DNA from: Wansuia hejianensis
GTDB taxonomy: Bacteria > Bacillota > Clostridia > Lachnospirales > Lachnospiraceae
Direction: 5' to 3'
DNA: 64,000 nucleotides
Assembly: GCF_014337215.1 (NCBI RefSeq)
Contig: NZ_CP060635.1
Location: 2,679,501 to 2,743,500 of the forward strand
The notes beneath the pieces are model-generated. The model did no database searches and was not told where the DNA came from. It was given only the letters and a program-made list of their open reading frames with translations. Shown here in pieces: positions 62,751 to 64,000 of the stretch; within the stretch, counting starts at the first letter, position 1; every line of letters begins with the position of its first letter. The position numbers and the translations under genes are program-made.

Positions 62751-63407
62751 TTGACGTACAAAGAATTAAAGAAAACAGAAGAGATCAACACATATATTGA
62801 GCAGGGCAACCTCGTACTGGGAGCCATGGGCTTCACGGAGCATTCCGGCGTTCACGCATCTAAGGTGGCAGTTACAGCCGGAAATATTCTGCAGGAGCTG
62901 GGATATGATGACCATCAGATAGAGCTGGCCCGGATGGCCGGCTATCTCCACGATATCGGAAACAGCATTAACCGGGAAGACCACGCACACACCGGCGCCC
63001 TGATGGCATTTCAGCTTTTGCGGGAAATGAATATGAGCCCGGCAGACATCGCAATTATCATCACCGCCATCGGCAACCATGACGAGAAATCCGGCGCCGC
63101 CGTAGATCCCGTCTCTGCCGCCATCATCCTGGCCGACAAGACCGACGTCCGCCGCAACCGGGTGCGCAATAAAATCAAGGCCACCTTCGACAAGCACGAC
63201 AGGGTCAACTATGCCGCAGCCGCTTCCAGTCTGGAAATCAACATTGAGAAAAAACAGATCACATTAAATATCGAACTGGATGAACAGATTTGTTCAATTA
63301 TGGATTATTTTGAGATATTCCTTCAGCGAATGCTGATGTGCCGCAGAGCGGCGGAGATATTGGGGCTTAAGTTCAAGGTGATGGCAAACGGACACAAGGT
63401 GGGTTAA
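62751..63407 (+). CDS. HD domain phosphohydrolase
   Basis: A 218-residue protein with HD motif positions H near 32 (EHSGVHASKV), HDIGN near 66-70, DHAHTG and the catalytic D in ILADKTDVRRNR. The start is TTG, with GGAG seven bases upstream and no better codon. Metal-dependent phosphohydrolase of the HD superfamily; the substrate is unknown. It stands alone and ends near the convergent tRNA-Lys terminator. Confidence 0.82.
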   Translation: MTYKELKKTEEINTYIEQGNLVLGAMGFTEHSGVHASKVAVTAGNILQELGYDDHQIELARMAGYLHDIGNSINREDHAHTGALMAFQLLREMNMSPADIAIIITAIGNHDEKSGAAVDPVSAAIILADKTDVRRNRVRNKIKATFDKHDRVNYAAAASSLEINIEKKQITLNIELDEQICSIMDYFEIFLQRMLMCRRAAEILGLKFKVMANGHKVG

Positions 63408-63472
63408 AAACAGCAGAGTCCGCCGGGGTAGCTGATCCGTCCGCCCTGAAAAGCCGCAAACCCGCAGAAACG

Positions 63473-63497
63473 CAAAAAAAACACCGCCCCCGGTGCT
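63473..63497 (-). terminator. Terminator of tRNA-Lys
   Basis: CACCG (63482-63486) and CGGTG (63491-63495) around CCCC. On the minus strand eight T follow. The plus strand also has a CTCTTTTC, so it may serve the HD gene as well. Confidence 0.75.
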
Positions 63498-63526
63498 CTT
63501 TTCGTCATCGAAAACAGTGCTTTCCA

Positions 63527-63599
63527 TGCGCCTTCAGGGACTCGAACCCTGGACAAATAGATTAAGAGTCTACTGCTCTACCAACTGAGCTAAAGGCGC
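63527..63599 (-). tRNA. tRNA-Lys (anticodon CTT)
   Basis: A 73-base cloverleaf on the minus strand: acceptor GCGCCTT/AAGGCGC, D arm AGCTCAGTTGGTAGAGC, anticodon loop CTCTTAA (CTT), T arm with GGTTCGAGTCC. The discriminator is A and CCA is not encoded. Confidence 0.95.
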
Positions 63600-63633
63600 T
63601 TATGTCTTACGTTATTTTTGTAACGCAAGACTC

Positions 63634-63662
63634 ATTATAATAGATTGCCGCGGAAAAATCAA
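63634..63662 (-). promoter_or_regulatory. Promoter of tRNA-Lys
   Basis: Minus strand TTGATT (63657-63662), 17 bases, TATAAT (63634-63639). A hairpin, GTCTTGCGTTA/TAACGTAAGAC (63604-63631), lies in the tRNA 5' leader. Confidence 0.7.
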
Positions 63663-63682
63663 CCCCTTTTTTTACAAATTCT

Positions 63683-64000
63683 TTATTTTTTTAAAGCTCT
63701 GTTTATCTCTTCCTCCAGCCCTTCTTCATCCATACCGCCTACTGCTGATCCGGCCAGGGCCCCGTCCTTGAAAAACAGGAAGGTGGGAATGGACATCACG
63801 CGGAACTGTGCCGCTATGTTAGGAGCTTTATCCACGTTCAATTTGCAGAACTTAATGTCTGTCATGGTTTCGGACAGCTCTTCAAGGATAGGTGTCATCA
63901 TTTTACACGGGCCGCACCAGTCCGCATACATGTCCACTACGATATCCCCTGTTGTATCCAGTACTTCAGCTTCAAAATTACCTTCGTTCACTTCTTTTAC
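63683..64000 (-). CDS. trxA: Thioredoxin (N-terminus beyond the window)
   Basis: The frame is open to the right edge (VKEVNEGNFEAEVLDT), so the start codon lies outside. The active site is WCGPCK in DMYADWCGPCKMM, followed by the cis-Pro segment MSIPTFLFF. About 105 residues are visible, near full length. Cytoplasmic disulfide reductase. Its stop is 84 bases from tRNA-Lys. Confidence 0.93.
   Translation of the reverse strand, partial: VKEVNEGNFEAEVLDTTGDIVVDMYADWCGPCKMMTPILEELSETMTDIKFCKLNVDKAPNIAAQFRVMSIPTFLFFKDGALAGSAVGGMDEEGLEEEINRALKK

Overview
The window looks like chromosome of an anaerobic Gram-positive Clostridia, most likely a Lachnospiraceae-type gut bacterium. This rests on strong GGAGG ribosome-binding sites, many lipoboxed lipoproteins, a HydE hydrogenase maturase, PucR and IclR regulators, an ABC sugar operon without its own ATPase, and several very large hybrid kinases. 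The assignment is inference; no 16S rRNA or other species marker is present.

Layout. 1-4329 (minus): a polar amino-acid ABC transporter with an aminotransferase and an IclR regulator. 4568-9007 (minus): a PucR regulator and a carbohydrate ABC operon. 9119-11679 (plus): a Zn/Cd/Pb P-type ATPase behind an ArsR/SmtB-type promoter. 11794-26550 (minus): a tightly packed signalling operon with three hybrid histidine kinases, an HPt protein, a tandem-GntR DNA-binding protein, the remnant of a further sensor, and a GGDEF/EAL c-di-GMP protein.

The GGDEF/EAL gene is cut in two. Its receiver-domain N-terminus lies about 15.5 kb away at 42045-42301, in the same orientation. The DNA between (about 26553-42045) is an inserted island. 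Its ends carry an 11-bp inverted repeat (GACGTCACACT) and further related subterminal sequence. It carries an intact tRNA-Pro(TGG); a small unknown gene; a three-gene sensory system (multi-TM sensor with a kinase-like but His-less C-terminus, a soluble kinase and a LuxR-type regulator); a plus-strand operon of membrane proteins with cytoplasmic zinc ribbons alternating with lipoproteins; a DUF2806 protein; and a right-end module typical of serine-recombinase conjugative elements. That module ends in a recombinase reduced to about 26 residues, so the island is probably immobile unless helped in trans. The sensor plus zinc-ribbon/lipoprotein operon is the best candidate here for an undescribed system.

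42581-50734 (minus) is housekeeping: lgt, a homocysteine methyltransferase, a PrsA-like foldase, mfd, pth and a G3E GTPase. 50978-54900 (plus) has hydE and a BcrA-like ABC transporter behind a promoter with direct repeats. 55130-62458 (minus) holds an HD protein, a His-rich G3E GTPase, a small conserved protein, a YbaK deacylase, an M15 peptidase, a zinc-ribbon/glycan-binding-type protein, a membrane-anchored protein and an ABC exporter. The window closes with an HD protein (plus), tRNA-Lys(CTT) and the edge-truncated thioredoxin gene (both minus).
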